64,000 nt of DNA from Rhizobium jaguaris (GCF_003627755.1 NZ_CP032695.1:930001-994000), one strand, 5' to 3'; numbered from the stretch's first letter, positions 28,496 to 37,721 are shown. Notes: a model not told the origin generated them from the letters alone. Numbers and translations are program-made.

Positions 28496-29248
28496 GTGCA
28501 GAAATATTACCGTATCGGCCAGATCGTTCCGAGTTCCAACACCACGATGGAAACCGAAATTCCGGCCATGCTGACCACCCGCCAGTCCATCCGGCCTGAG
28601 CGCTTCACGTTCCATTCAAGCCGCATGCGGATGAAGAAGGTCGTCAAGGAAGAGCTGGCGGCGATGGATGCGGAATCGGACCGCTGCGCCGTCGAGCTTT
28701 CGGATGCCCGCGTCGATGTGCTGGGTTATGCCTGCCTTGTTGCCATCATGGCGATGGGTCTCGGTTATCACCGCCAGTCGGAAAAGCGCCTGACGGGGCG
28801 CACGCAGGAAAACGGCGCGAACATTCCAGTCGTAACCAGCGCTGGTGCCCTGATCGAGGGCCTAACGGTGATGAATGCAAGGAAGATTGCCGTCGTTGCG
28901 CCCTACATGAAGCCGCTCACCGAACTCGTAGTCGATTATATCCGCGAAGAGGGCTTCGAGGTCATGGACTGGCGTGCGCTGGAAATCCCCGACAATCTCG
29001 ATGTCGCCCGGCATGACCCGGAAAATCTTCCGGCCATTGTCCAGACGCTAGATCTGACGGATGTCGATGTGATCGTCCTTTCGGCATGCGTCCAGATGCC
29101 TTCGCTGCCTGTTATCGCGAAGGTCGAAGCCATGACCGGCAAGCCGGTACTGACGGCCGCTGTTGCCACGACCTATTGCATGCTGAAATCGCTCGGGCTG
29201 GAAGCCGTTGTGCCGGGTGCCGGCGCGCTCTTGTCCGGCGCCTACTAA
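28496..29248 (+). CDS. nicE: Maleate isomerase (Asp/Glu racemase fold)
   Basis: A 250-residue cis-trans isomerase turning maleate into fumarate, the last step of the pathway. The GTG at 28496 is chosen over ATGs at 28421 and 28475: AGAGGA lies eight bases upstream and the resulting length equals that of P. putida NicE. The two catalytic cysteines are in GYACLVAIM and LSACVQMPS. The N-terminus IGQIVPSSNTTMETEIPAML is strongly typical. A 71-base gap separates it from nicD. Confidence 0.94.
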   Translation: MQKYYRIGQIVPSSNTTMETEIPAMLTTRQSIRPERFTFHSSRMRMKKVVKEELAAMDAESDRCAVELSDARVDVLGYACLVAIMAMGLGYHRQSEKRLTGRTQENGANIPVVTSAGALIEGLTVMNARKIAVVAPYMKPLTELVVDYIREEGFEVMDWRALEIPDNLDVARHDPENLPAIVQTLDLTDVDVIVLSACVQMPSLPVIAKVEAMTGKPVLTAAVATTYCMLKSLGLEAVVPGAGALLSGAY

Positions 29249-29259
29249 GGGAGACGACA

Positions 29260-29901
29260 ATGCAAACCGCTGAAGCCAATTATCAGGGTGTCTGGGGCAA
29301 CCGCATCGGCTTCGGCCAGCGGCCAGCGCTCGTCGTTATCGATTTTCTCAAGGCTTACACGATCGAAGGAGCGCCGCTCTATGCACCCGGCGTCGTCGAA
29401 GCGGTGGCGCAAACACCGGCGCTGATCGCCTCCGCCCGGGCTTCAGGCATCCCCGTGATCCACACACGTATTCTCTATCTTGCGGAAAACTGCGCCGATG
29501 GCGGCATGTGGGTCAGGAAGTCGCCGGTCATGAAGGCCATGGTTGAAGGCAATGTGCTGGCCGAGTTCTGCGAGGGCGTCGAGCCGACAGCGGGCGAGCT
29601 TGTCATCGTCAAGCAGTATGCCAGCGCCTTCTTCGGCACCAGCCTTGCCTCCCATCTGCATGCGCAGGGTATAGATACCGTCATCATGGCAGGCTGCTCG
29701 ACGAGCGGATGCATCCGCGCCAGCGCGGTCGATGCCGTGCAGCACGGGTTTCGGGCCATTGTCGTGCGTGATTGCGTCGGCGACCGCCATCCGGACCCGC
29801 ACAATGCCAACCTCTTCGACATCGATAGCAAGTATGGCGACGTCGTTTCGAGGGAGGAGGCGATTACCGAAATCGCCAAGGTCAAGTCCGACCGTCCGTA
29901 A
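29260..29901 (+). CDS. nicF: Maleamate amidohydrolase
   Basis: A 213-residue isochorismatase-fold amidase that releases ammonia from maleamate to give maleate. Start at ATG 29260 has AAGGGAGA upstream; a longer open frame back to 29086 lies inside nicE. The triad is seen as Asp in LVVIDFLKAY, Lys in VIVKQYASAFFGT and Cys in AGCSTSGCIRASAVDAVQ. It lies 11 bases after nicE and before nicX. Confidence 0.94.
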   Translation: MQTAEANYQGVWGNRIGFGQRPALVVIDFLKAYTIEGAPLYAPGVVEAVAQTPALIASARASGIPVIHTRILYLAENCADGGMWVRKSPVMKAMVEGNVLAEFCEGVEPTAGELVIVKQYASAFFGTSLASHLHAQGIDTVIMAGCSTSGCIRASAVDAVQHGFRAIVVRDCVGDRHPDPHNANLFDIDSKYGDVVSREEAITEIAKVKSDRP

Positions 29902-29943
29902 TCGAAAAAGCACCTGGGCCTTCAACCAACAAGGGGAACGAGC

Positions 29944-30974
29944 ATGGATCAATTCAGCTTCACGGAAATCTGCCTGCATCAGCTGAAGATGTCAGGTGTC
30001 CACGAGGGCGAAAAACTTATCGTCCTGACACAGGGTAACGAGCGTCTGGACTATGCTGACGCCTTCATGGCGGCGGGCATGCGTCTCGGCGCCAAAATGT
30101 ATCACATGCGTCTGCCGCCGGTGCCGCCGGCGGGTGCATGGGCTGTCGGCCAGACCGGCCTTGCCTCCATGCCGGAAGCAGTTGAGGCCCTCAAGGCCGC
30201 CGACATGCTGATCGACTGCATCTTCTTGCTCTTCAGCCCGGAGCAGATGGCGATCCAGGCAGCCGGGACGCGCATCCTGACCGCTGTCGAACCGCCGGAA
30301 GTTCTCGCCCGCATGCTGCCGACGAAGGAACTGCGTGAGCGCGTCGAGTTCGCTGGTGACCTGCTCTCCAAGGCAAAGGTCATGAGGATCACCTCGCCGC
30401 ACGGCACTGACGTCACCTATAAGCTCAACACCTATCCCGCCATCACCGAATATGCATGCACCGACGAGCCCGGCCGCTGGGACCACTGGCCGTCCGGCTT
30501 CGTCTTCACCGCGGTGACGATGATGGCGTCGACGGCACGATCGTCGTTGCACCGGGCGATATCCTGCTGCCGCAGAACATCTACGTTCGCGACCCGATCA
30601 CCTACACCATCGAAAAGGGCTGGATCACCGACATCAGGGGCGGGCTCGACGCCGATCTGGTCAAGTCCTACATGGACGGCTTCAACGATCCGCGCGGCAT
30701 GGGCATGAGCCATGTCGGCTGGGGCCTCAACCAGAACGCCAAGTGGCATCGTATGGTGCCGGGAGAGTTCCCGGGCGGCATGGGCATGGAAGCCCGCTCT
30801 TTCTATGGCAACGTGATGTTCTCAACCGGCCCGAACAACGAGCTCGGCGGCCCGAACGACACCGCCTGCCACCTGGATATCCCGATGCGCGGTTGCTCGC
30901 TGTTCCTGGACGACGAGCCGATGGTACTCAACGGCGACATCGCCGTGAAGGAAATGCAGTATATCCGCAAGTAA
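29944..30974 (+). pseudogene. nicX: 2,5-dihydroxypyridine 5,6-dioxygenase, frameshifted
   Basis: Two overlapping frames together make a NicX-like Fe(II) ring-cleavage dioxygenase of about 343 residues. The first frame (29944 to about 30513) has AVEPPEVLARMLPTKELRER and EPGRWDHWPSGFVFTA. The second (from about 30513 to 30974) has GDDDGVDGTIVVAPGDILLP, HVGWGLNQNAKWHRM, FSTGPNNELGG and CHLDIPMRGC. The break is at 30511-30514: GCGGTGAC would restore the frame as GCGGGTGAC, so a single G appears to be missing. As read, translation stops at 30708 and the enzyme lacks its C-terminal third. It may be a true mutation, recoding or a base-calling error. Confidence 0.9.
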
Positions 30975-30980
30975 GAACTG

Positions 30981-31021
30981 GTGACCCGCCTTCTCCCCGA
31001 TCGTGAGGGATGGCGGGTCAC
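30981..31021 (+). terminator. Hairpin after nicX
   Basis: Perfect ten-base arms GTGACCCGCC and GGCGGGTCAC flank a 21-base loop, starting six bases after the nicX stop. There is no T tract, so it may act as a rho-assisted stop or a transcript-stabilising stem separating nicCDEFX from the MarR gene. Confidence 0.5.
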
Positions 31022-31112
31022 GCCGCACGTCCGATTAGGCGGCACGGCTTCGGTATATTCGGCTTCAGATGGATCGTGTAAGACTGCCGTGAAAACAGAG
31101 GCCTGCCGGTGA

Positions 31113-31595
31113 ATGAGCAAAAAGAGCAACGAGCAGTCGGAAGATGTAATATTGTCCCAGAGCGGATATAATGTGACCGAGCAGGTCGGACATCTCCTGC
31201 GCAAGGCCTACCAACGACACCTCTCGATCTTTCAAGAAGGCACGATCGATCCCGATCTGACCTCCGTGCAGTTTGTTACCCTATGCGCCCTTCATGATCT
31301 TGGGCCCAGTTCGCAGGTCGAACTCGTCAAGGCGACATCAGTGGATCAGGCAACGATCCGCGGTATCGTTGACCGCTTGAAGGCGAGGGGCCTGATCGAG
31401 CTTTCGAAAGATGAAGCTGACGGCCGCAAGGTCATCATCAGCATCCTCCCAAAAGGCGAAGCGCTCCTCCAGGCCATGTACCCGCAAGCGCGCCAGATTA
31501 GCGAAAAGACGATGGCACGCCTGAACCCGGCCGAGCGGGTGGCGCTGCTCTTCCTGCTGCGCAAGATCGCGGATGATGATATGTCTGAAGAATAG
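31113..31595 (+). CDS. nicR: NicR-like MarR family repressor
   Basis: A 160-residue MarR protein. The winged helix spans about residues 45-120: QFVTLCALHDLG, the recognition region VDQATIRGIVDRLKARGLI and the wing DEADGRKVIISILPKG. The dimerisation helices contain VTEQVGHLLRKAYQRHLSIF and LNPAERVALLFLLRKI. In P. putida the MarR protein NicR represses nicC-nicX genes and responds to 6-hydroxynicotinate; gene order and pattern suggest the same here, acting on the two palindromes at 26282 and 26415. A second MarR of similar make is encoded at 11809. Confidence 0.86.
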   Translation: MSKKSNEQSEDVILSQSGYNVTEQVGHLLRKAYQRHLSIFQEGTIDPDLTSVQFVTLCALHDLGPSSQVELVKATSVDQATIRGIVDRLKARGLIELSKDEADGRKVIISILPKGEALLQAMYPQARQISEKTMARLNPAERVALLFLLRKIADDDMSEE

Positions 31596-32038
31596 CCGAG
31601 GATGTCGTTTGTTTCGAATTTGTTTGGCAGATAATTTGAGATTCCTGACGAAGAGGATCTCAATTAGTGCGCCGGGAGACCGGCAAGGAGTAGGTGGTGA
31701 AAGTCCACTACGACGAAGGAGTAGCGACCCACATCGGCCCCGAGCCGTGCGCAGGCATCCGCGAGGATGCCGGCGAAGCGTCGGCAGGGGAGCGCATAGG
31801 CCAGCCATTGAGCCACGAAAGGGATATCGTCCCGGATGCCGACGCCGTTAATTTAGCGGAAGGCGAAACGGACAAGCGCGATTTTTCGCGAGCGCCTGTT
31901 CCGATCTGGCGTGGTCTGAGACCCTGGCATGTGCGGAAGCTCCTTGTACGGGAACCGGGAGATCTCTGGATTGGCCAAACACCCCAAGACTACGGTGTGG
32001 ATGGTCCGCAACGGGAAGGCGAGGAGCCGTAGCCGTTG

Positions 32039-33514
32039 ATGCACGATCCAGAGAAGTCTGACTCCGGCATAGTAGCTGGGAAGCCGACGAACAAAGCCGG
32101 GCGACCGGTGGCGGAGTTGGTGGAGCCAAGGCCGGGGACCAAGGGGAATGCGGAACAGCAACACATGCACCGGACACAGAGCCGGGCTCGCATGTCCCAG
32201 GCGCTGGACCGCGTACGGCAAGCCGCAAGGCTGAGGAAGAAGGAACGGTTCACCGCGCTCTTCCACCATATCAATGTCGACACACTTCGGACGGCGTTCT
32301 ACACGCTTAAGCGCAAGGCCGCTCCCGGGGTGGATGGCATGACATGGCAGGACTACGAGGCGGACCTTGAGCCTCGGCTCAGGGACCTGCACGAACGGGT
32401 CCATCGGGGAACGTACCGACCACAACCGTCTCGCCGGACATATATACCGAAGGCGGACGGGAAACAGCGGCCGCTAGCGATTGCAGCTCTGGAAGATAAG
32501 ATCGTTCAGGGTACAACGGTCATGGTGCTCAATGCCATCTATGAAGGCGACTTCTGTGGGTTCTCCTACGGGTTCCGACCCGGAAGAGGGCCGCACGATG
32601 CATTGGATGCCTTGTACGTCGCAATCGACCGACGGAAGGTGAACTGGATCGTCGACGCCGACATCCAGAATTTCTTCGGGGCGGTCAGTCAGGAATGGCT
32701 GGTTCGCTTCGTCGAACACAGGATCGGCGACAAGCGCATCATCCGCCTGATCCGCAAATGGCTCAAGGCGGGCATCCTCGAAGACGGGATCGTGACTGTG
32801 GAGGACAGGGGAACGGGTCAAGGATCGGTGATTTCGCCGCTTCTGGCCAATATCTACCTGCACTACGTCTTCGACCTGTGGGCCCAGCGCTGGCGACAGC
32901 GTGAGGCTACCGGCGGTATGATCATCGTGCGCTATGCCGATGATGTGGTCGTTGGTTTCGAGCGCGAGGAGGATGCTCGTCACTTCCTCGATGCGATGCG
33001 CGCAAGGCTTGAGGAGTTCGCACTGTCGCTCCATCCGGACAAGACCCGCCTGATTGAGTTTGGTCGCTTTGCGGCGGTCGATCGCAAGAAGCGCGGGCTC
33101 GGCAAACCGGAGACTTTCGCATTCCTGGGATTTACCTTCATCTGCGGAAAATCGCGCAAAGGGCGCTTCCAGCTTAGGCGGAAGACCCGAAGCGACCGCA
33201 TGCGGGCGAAGCTCAAGGACATCAAGGCGGAGCTGCGGCGTCGGATGCATCGGCCGATCCCCGAACAGGGGAAGTGGCTGAGGCAGGTCGTGACAGGTTA
33301 TTTCGGCTATTATGCGGTGCCGACGAATGGCCGGGCGCTTTCGGCGTTCCGGCACCATGTGACCGATCTCTGGCGGCGAACGCTTCGGCGGCGCAGCCAA
33401 CGAGACGGTTTCACCTGGGCCCGCATGACGAAACTGACCGACGACTGGCTCCCCAAACCGCGTATCCTTCACCCGTGGCCCAATGAGCGCTTCGCCGTCA
33501 GCCACCCAAGGTAG
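32039..33514 (+). CDS. ltrA: Group II intron reverse transcriptase/maturase
   Basis: A 491-residue LtrA-type protein. Reverse transcriptase blocks are visible in order: RPLAIAALEDKIVQGTTVMVL, GFSYGFRPGRGPHDAL, DADIQNFFGAVSQEWL, GTGQGSVISPLLANIYLHY, and the catalytic YADD in IVRYADDVVVGF. The thumb/maturase domain X follows (about 380-460, GYFGYYAVPTNGRALSAFR) with the common ending PKPRILHPWPNERFAVSHPR. No HNH endonuclease domain is seen at the C-terminus, as in endonuclease-lacking intron classes. It starts at ATG 32039 (TTG at 32036 also in frame). Confidence 0.96.
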   Translation: MHDPEKSDSGIVAGKPTNKAGRPVAELVEPRPGTKGNAEQQHMHRTQSRARMSQALDRVRQAARLRKKERFTALFHHINVDTLRTAFYTLKRKAAPGVDGMTWQDYEADLEPRLRDLHERVHRGTYRPQPSRRTYIPKADGKQRPLAIAALEDKIVQGTTVMVLNAIYEGDFCGFSYGFRPGRGPHDALDALYVAIDRRKVNWIVDADIQNFFGAVSQEWLVRFVEHRIGDKRIIRLIRKWLKAGILEDGIVTVEDRGTGQGSVISPLLANIYLHYVFDLWAQRWRQREATGGMIIVRYADDVVVGFEREEDARHFLDAMRARLEEFALSLHPDKTRLIEFGRFAAVDRKKRGLGKPETFAFLGFTFICGKSRKGRFQLRRKTRSDRMRAKLKDIKAELRRRMHRPIPEQGKWLRQVVTGYFGYYAVPTNGRALSAFRHHVTDLWRRTLRRRSQRDGFTWARMTKLTDDWLPKPRILHPWPNERFAVSHPR

Positions 33515-33548
33515 GAGCCGAGTGCTCGAATCGGGCTCGCTCGGATCT
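33515..33548 (+). ncRNA. Group II intron domain V
   Basis: A 34-base hairpin: GAGCCGAGTG pairs with the closing CGCTCGGATCT side, with CTCG/GGGC inner pairing and an AATC tetraloop. It begins at the base after the maturase stop. The length and the AGC-starting catalytic triad region fit domain V. Confidence 0.82.
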
Positions 33549-33623
33549 GAGCGGGGGGCGCCCAGTAATGGGCGTCCCTACCGCGAAAGTGCAACTACGA
33601 AGACGTTCGCGATTGGCTTGCGT

Positions 33624-33928
33624 GGCTGATCTCGAAACCCTATTTTGACGTGCATTGTTCGCCTGGTTCATCGCGGATGGTGATATGCATCTTAAGAACC
33701 TGGCGCTTCTGAAGATCGCGGAACCCGGACCGCGTCAGTTTGCGACTGTGCGGTTTGCACCGCTTTATGATGCGGTCACGACCCGTGTATTCCCCGGCCT
33801 TGCCGGCGATCGCATGGCACTAAAACTCAATGGCAAGGACGATCGCCTGACACGTCAGGATTTTCTGACGCTTGCTCGGACCATCGATCTGCCGGCCGCG
33901 CGAGCCGAAGCGTCGATGTCGGAGCTGG
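33624..33928 (+). pseudogene. hipA-like remnant copy B, 5' part
   Basis: Encodes the HipA kinase C-terminal signature MFAWFIADGDMHLKNLALLK, then APLYDAVTTRVFPGL and RQDFLTLARTIDLPA, up to MSEL. The frame is interrupted at 33928 by an IS3-family element and resumes at 43669. Joining 33655-33928 to 43669-43793 gives an unbroken 133-codon frame ending in stop. The upstream part of the gene is missing; homology to copy A starts at 33624. Confidence 0.88.
33925..33928. repeat. Target duplication CTGG of the IS3 element, left copy
   Basis: CTGG precedes the left end; the same CTGG follows the right end at 43665-43668. The undisturbed target is seen in copy A of hipA near 5327-5333 (GAGCTGGCTG). 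Confidence 0.9.
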
Positions 33929-34257
33929 TGACCTGCCACTGAATTTTCATCCGGCGGCGATTAGAGCCTCGGCGGTTTTGAATACGCCAAGTGGCGCGGT
34001 GTGAGCAACCGGCGGAAACGCGAAGCTTTGATCTTGCGCAGCGTTGGAGCCGGTTGCGGCGATGATCCCGGCGTAGCCTGCCGGGGTCTGATATCCGAGC
34101 GATGAGTGCGGCCGGAAATGGTTATAATCGTCCGCCCATTCGGCGATGGCGCTTCGGGCGTGGTCGAGACCGAAGAACAGGCTCTCGTTGAGCAGCTCGT
34201 CGCGCATCCGACCATTGAAGGACTCGACATAACCGTTCTGCATGGGTCTTCCCGGCG

Positions 34258-34265
34258 CGATGTAG
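34258..34265. repeat. Target duplication CGATGTAG of the left IS66 element
   Basis: Eight-base copy at 34258-34265 repeated exactly at 37415-37422; eight bases is the usual IS66 duplication. Confidence 0.93.
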
Positions 34266-34346
34266 GTGAGCGCGACGAACAGCCCACCTTTTCTTTTGTG
34301 AATGAGGCCGCGAGATAAGCTCTATCATTGATAGGAGTGGACCGGG

Positions 34347-34817
34347 ATGGTTGGAGATCGCGCTGATGCCATGCTTGAAGTCATGGATGAAGGCATGCAT
34401 GAAGCCAGGCATGAGGGAAAGTATCGGCGGATCGAGATGATCACCGGTCGGCGGCAGCGGCGGAATTGGACTGACGAGGAGAAGGCGCGGATTCTCGCGG
34501 AGAGCGCAGAACCTGAAGTGAACATTTCGGCTGTTGCGAGGCGCTGGGGCGTCAATCGCGGCTTGCTGAATGTGTGGCGACGGGAAGCCGGACTAACCTC
34601 TCAACGGTCGGCAAAGACCAGTTTGCCACCTGCCGTGTTCGTGCCGGTGACAGTGGTTGGGGATGGCGCACGACACGAAGGCTCGCCATCGAATGCCCCG
34701 GAGGTTCTCGCTGGCCGAATTGAGATCGAGATTGCGGGCGCACGCATGACGGTCATCGGCTCGGTGGCGCCTGAACTGGCGCAGGCGATGGTAGCGGCGT
34801 TGCGAGGGCGCCGGTGA
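34347..34817 (+). CDS. tnpA: IS66 TnpA (OrfA) DNA-binding accessory protein
   Basis: A 156-residue accessory protein of IS66 transposition with a transposase-8-type helix-turn-helix (RRNWTDEEKARILAESAEPE then VNISAVARRWGVNRGLLNVWRREAG, about residues 38-82) and a C-terminal small domain. The stop overlaps the tnpB GTG start (GTGA at 34814-34817). Confidence 0.92.
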   Translation: MVGDRADAMLEVMDEGMHEARHEGKYRRIEMITGRRQRRNWTDEEKARILAESAEPEVNISAVARRWGVNRGLLNVWRREAGLTSQRSAKTSLPPAVFVPVTVVGDGARHEGSPSNAPEVLAGRIEIEIAGARMTVIGSVAPELAQAMVAALRGRR

Positions 34818-35170
34818 TCGGAGTTTCGCCAAATGGCGCGAAGATCATGGTTGCGACGCAACCTGTCGACTTCCGGCGCGGGATGAATGGGCTTGTGGCC
34901 TTGGTGGCGTCAGCGCTTGCGGCCGATCCGTATTGTGGCGACGTGTTTGTATTCCGCGCCAAGCGCCTCGATCGCCTTCGCTGCATTTACTGGGACGGAT
35001 CAGGCATGATCCTGGCAACAAAGTGGTTGGAAAGCGGAAAGTTCGTTTGGCCGCCGATCTGCGATGGCGCGATGCAGATGAGTGCCCAGGAGTTCTCGCT
35101 TTTGCTGGCCGGCATTGACTGGACGCGGGTCAAACGAAACGCGGTGAGAAGGCCCTCAAAAGCAGGCTGA
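34814..35170 (+). CDS. tnpB: IS66 TnpB (Orf2) protein
   Basis: A 118-residue IS66 Orf2-like protein: VATQPVDFRRGMNGLVALV, VFVFRAKRLDRLRCIYWDGSG and FVWPPICDG are the family landmarks. It is required for transposition in IS66 elements but its biochemical role is unclear. Starts with GTG inside the tnpA stop. Confidence 0.94.
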   Translation: MIGVSPNGAKIMVATQPVDFRRGMNGLVALVASALAADPYCGDVFVFRAKRLDRLRCIYWDGSGMILATKWLESGKFVWPPICDGAMQMSAQEFSLLLAGIDWTRVKRNAVRRPSKAG

Positions 35171-35203
35171 TCCTATTGGTTTTGCTTGAAGATTCAGGCT
35201 CAT

Positions 35204-36793
35204 ATGGTAGGGTCTGTCATGCCGCTTCGACCCGATCCCTTGCCCCAGGATGCTGCGCAATTGACCCGGATCATTCTCTCGCTCAACGAAGAGAATGCCG
35301 ACCTCAAGGCGCGCGTGGCCTTCCTTGAGCGCCAACTCTTCGGGACGAAATCGGAGAAGATGACGGTGCTCGATCCGACGCAGGCAATGCTCGATCTTGG
35401 CGATCTAAGCGACATTCCCGTTGCTGCCAATGACGATGTCGCGCCAGTCGATGACGACAAAACGCAGGCACGGAGATCGCCAGCCCGCAATATCGGCCGC
35501 TTGCCCAAACACCTTCCGCGTTATGACGAGGTCATCGAGCCGGAGAGCAAGACTTGTCCCTGCTGTTCGTTCGAACTTCATTGCATCGGCGCTGATGTCA
35601 GCGAGGCGCTCGACATCGTGCCTGCGGTTGTCAGGGTGAAACGGACGATCCGGCCGCGCTATGCATGCCGGGCTTGCGAAAACGTTGTTGTGCAGGCGCC
35701 GGCACCAGCGCGCGTGATGGACGGTGGCATGGTGACCACGGCGTTTGCCGCGCATGTCGCTGTTTCGAAGTTTGCCTGGCATCTCCCGCTCAATCGCCAG
35801 GCCCAGATGCTGGCCTCCTGCGGCGTCATCATCGATCGCGGCACACTCGGTGCCTGGGTGACGCGGGTCGCCTGGTGGCTCGAACTTCTCTATGATGCAC
35901 TCACCGCCTTCATCCGCTCGCAGCCAAGGGTGTTCTGTGACGAGACGCCACTTCCGCGCCTCGATCCGGGGCGCAAACGAACCAAGCTTTGCCAGTTATG
36001 GGCGCAAGCAGTTGACGACCGCCCCTGGAATGGTCCGGCGCCACCGGCGGTGGCCTATACTTTTGCCGAAAGCCGCAGCGCTCGCGAGGTTGAGGGGCAA
36101 CTGTCGTCGTTTGCCGGCGTGCTTCAGGTTGATGGATACCAAGCCTATAAAACCATGGTCAAACGACGCGGCAAGAGCAACGTTGCCCCCATGCGGCTGG
36201 CCTTCTGCCTCGCCCATGCACGGCGAAAGTTCGTTGATGTCGTCAAACTGACCGGCTCTTCGGAGGCCTTGTCGATCCTTGCCAGGATTGCCGAAATCTA
36301 TCGCATCGAAGCAAAACTACGAGGGGAAGATGAAGATACCCGGCTTAGCGGCAGGCGTCGTGAGGCAGCTCCCATCATGAGAGAACTGAAGGTCCATCTC
36401 ACCGAACTGAGCGACGAGGTGTCGTCGAAATCGGCACTTGGCAAGGCAGTCACTTACATGCTCAACCACTGGAGCGGACTGACAGCCTTCCTGGAGGATG
36501 GCCGGATCGAGGTGGACTCCAATGTCGTCGAGCGTTCAATGAAATCCGTGGCCTTGACGAGAAAGAACTCATTATTCGTGGGCAACGAGCGGGGTGGCAA
36601 GACCTTCGCGGTCCTGGCATCGCTCGTGAACACGGCAAAGCTTAACGGCGTGGACCCCGACGTCTGGCTTGCCGATGTGCTGGAGCGCATCATCTCCGGC
36701 AAAGTGAAAGCCAACGAGATGGAGAGCCTTTTGCCTTGGGCCTGGAAGGCGGAGCGCGAAGCGATGACACAGCAGGAGCGACAAGCGGCATGA
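35204..36793 (+). CDS. tnpC: IS66 TnpC transposase
   Basis: A DDE transposase of about 529 residues. N-terminal coiled coil (ILSLNEENADLKARVAFLERQLFG), zinc-binding CPCCSFEL and CRACEN motifs, then the catalytic core with FCDETPLPRLDPGRKRTK, VLQVDGYQAYK and the acidic residue in GRIEVDSNVVERSMKSVAL. Starts at TTG 35186, ATG 35204 or ATG 35219 are possible. The stop overlaps the next gene (ATGA). Confidence 0.95.
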   Translation: MVGSVMPLRPDPLPQDAAQLTRIILSLNEENADLKARVAFLERQLFGTKSEKMTVLDPTQAMLDLGDLSDIPVAANDDVAPVDDDKTQARRSPARNIGRLPKHLPRYDEVIEPESKTCPCCSFELHCIGADVSEALDIVPAVVRVKRTIRPRYACRACENVVVQAPAPARVMDGGMVTTAFAAHVAVSKFAWHLPLNRQAQMLASCGVIIDRGTLGAWVTRVAWWLELLYDALTAFIRSQPRVFCDETPLPRLDPGRKRTKLCQLWAQAVDDRPWNGPAPPAVAYTFAESRSAREVEGQLSSFAGVLQVDGYQAYKTMVKRRGKSNVAPMRLAFCLAHARRKFVDVVKLTGSSEALSILARIAEIYRIEAKLRGEDEDTRLSGRRREAAPIMRELKVHLTELSDEVSSKSALGKAVTYMLNHWSGLTAFLEDGRIEVDSNVVERSMKSVALTRKNSLFVGNERGGKTFAVLASLVNTAKLNGVDPDVWLADVLERIISGKVKANEMESLLPWAWKAEREAMTQQERQAA

Positions 36794-37353
36794 CACAGAA
36801 CAGCCAGGAGATGACGCCGCGACCGAAGCTCGATGACGAAGCGTTCGAAGCCTTTATCAGGAGACGTCGTCCGCCATCGCCTATCTGGTCAATGAGCAGT
36901 CTCGATGGTTATCTTACGGCCCTCATCATCGGCCCGAAGTTCATCGACCCACGGCAATGGATCCCGGAACTGACCGGCCCGGATGCCCTAAACCTGCCGA
37001 TGGAAACAACCGAACATCGGGCCGTGCAGACGATCGTTGCAGAGTATAATCGGATATCTGCAAGCCTTTCCGAGAGACCGAAAGACCACCGGCCAAGGTT
37101 CACCCAGATCGATGATCAGACCCTTGATCCATTTGATTGGGACCTCTGCTTTTTGCTGGGAACAGGGTATGCGCCGAAGCTGTGGCGGCCTGTCCTTCGA
37201 GGTCATGCCGTCACTGGGGATATCATCGCGCCACTCCGCAAGCTCGGCGAGATAAAACGGAAAGCGACCCACCAGGATGCTGCTGCCGTCGCCGAAGCAC
37301 TCGTCAATATCCGAACCTATTTTATGCCGAAGCGGGCAAAGCAGAAGTTCTGA
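36790..37353 (+). CDS. YecA/UPF0149-like passenger protein of IS66
   Basis: A 187-residue protein of the YgfB/YecA (UPF0149) type: SSLDGYLTALIIGPKFIDPRQW and the repeating pattern of helices, FDWDLCFLLGTGYAPKLWRPV, then a basic C-terminus. The ATG at 36790 overlaps the tnpC stop, so it is translated as the fourth gene of the element. It lacks the C-terminal SEC-C zinc motif of full YecA proteins. Function unknown; it may modulate transposition or expression. Confidence 0.8.
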   Translation: MTQNSQEMTPRPKLDDEAFEAFIRRRRPPSPIWSMSSLDGYLTALIIGPKFIDPRQWIPELTGPDALNLPMETTEHRAVQTIVAEYNRISASLSERPKDHRPRFTQIDDQTLDPFDWDLCFLLGTGYAPKLWRPVLRGHAVTGDIIAPLRKLGEIKRKATHQDAAAVAEALVNIRTYFMPKRAKQKF

Positions 37354-37721
37354 CCGAGAGCCAGAAACCTATTTTAGTCAATCACAAAAGCCGTGGGCCA
37401 TTCATTGCGCTCACCGATGTAGTGCCACTCGACCTTGTGATCCTTCGACCAGGCAAGGATGGCATTCGAGGTAAGTTCGGTGCCGTTGTCGGAGACAATC
37501 ATTCCGGGCTTGCCGCGCCGTTCGATCAGCGTCGTCAGCTCGCGAGCAACACGACGGCCGGAGATTGAGGTGTCCGGGATCGCCGCCAAGCATTCGCGTG
37601 TCACATCATCGACGATATTGAGGACCCGGAACCGTCTCCCGCATGCAAACTGGTCGTGCACGAAATCGAGAGACCAACGGGCATTTGCCTTTGCCTCGAC
37701 CAGGATCGGCGCACGTGTGCC

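Larger units (their letters stand above)
31667..33588 (+). mobile_element. Group II intron with encoded reverse transcriptase
   Basis: The 5' end GTGCGCC (31667) matches the conserved intron start. About 370 bases of structured leader precede the reverse transcriptase gene. Directly after that gene comes a domain V-like hairpin (33515-33548) and a domain VI-like stem (33551-33584) with a bulged A at about 33580, the candidate branch point. The 3' boundary is uncertain by several bases. The intron lies just downstream of nicR and 36 bases or so before the second hipA remnant. Confidence 0.88.
34266..37414 (+). mobile_element. IS66-family element (left copy) with passenger gene
   Basis: A 3,149-base element with imperfect terminal repeats beginning GTGAGCGC at each end (GTGAGCGCGACGAACAGCCC against GTGAGCGCAATGAATGGCCC) and an eight-base target duplication. 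It carries tnpA, tnpB, tnpC and a fourth gene, all on the plus strand and overlapping or nearly so, and all apparently intact. Confidence 0.95.

Noticed and set aside
32474..33505. 343-codon minus-strand open frame within the group II intron
   Set aside because: It is the complement of the reverse transcriptase gene and has no start signal or domain.
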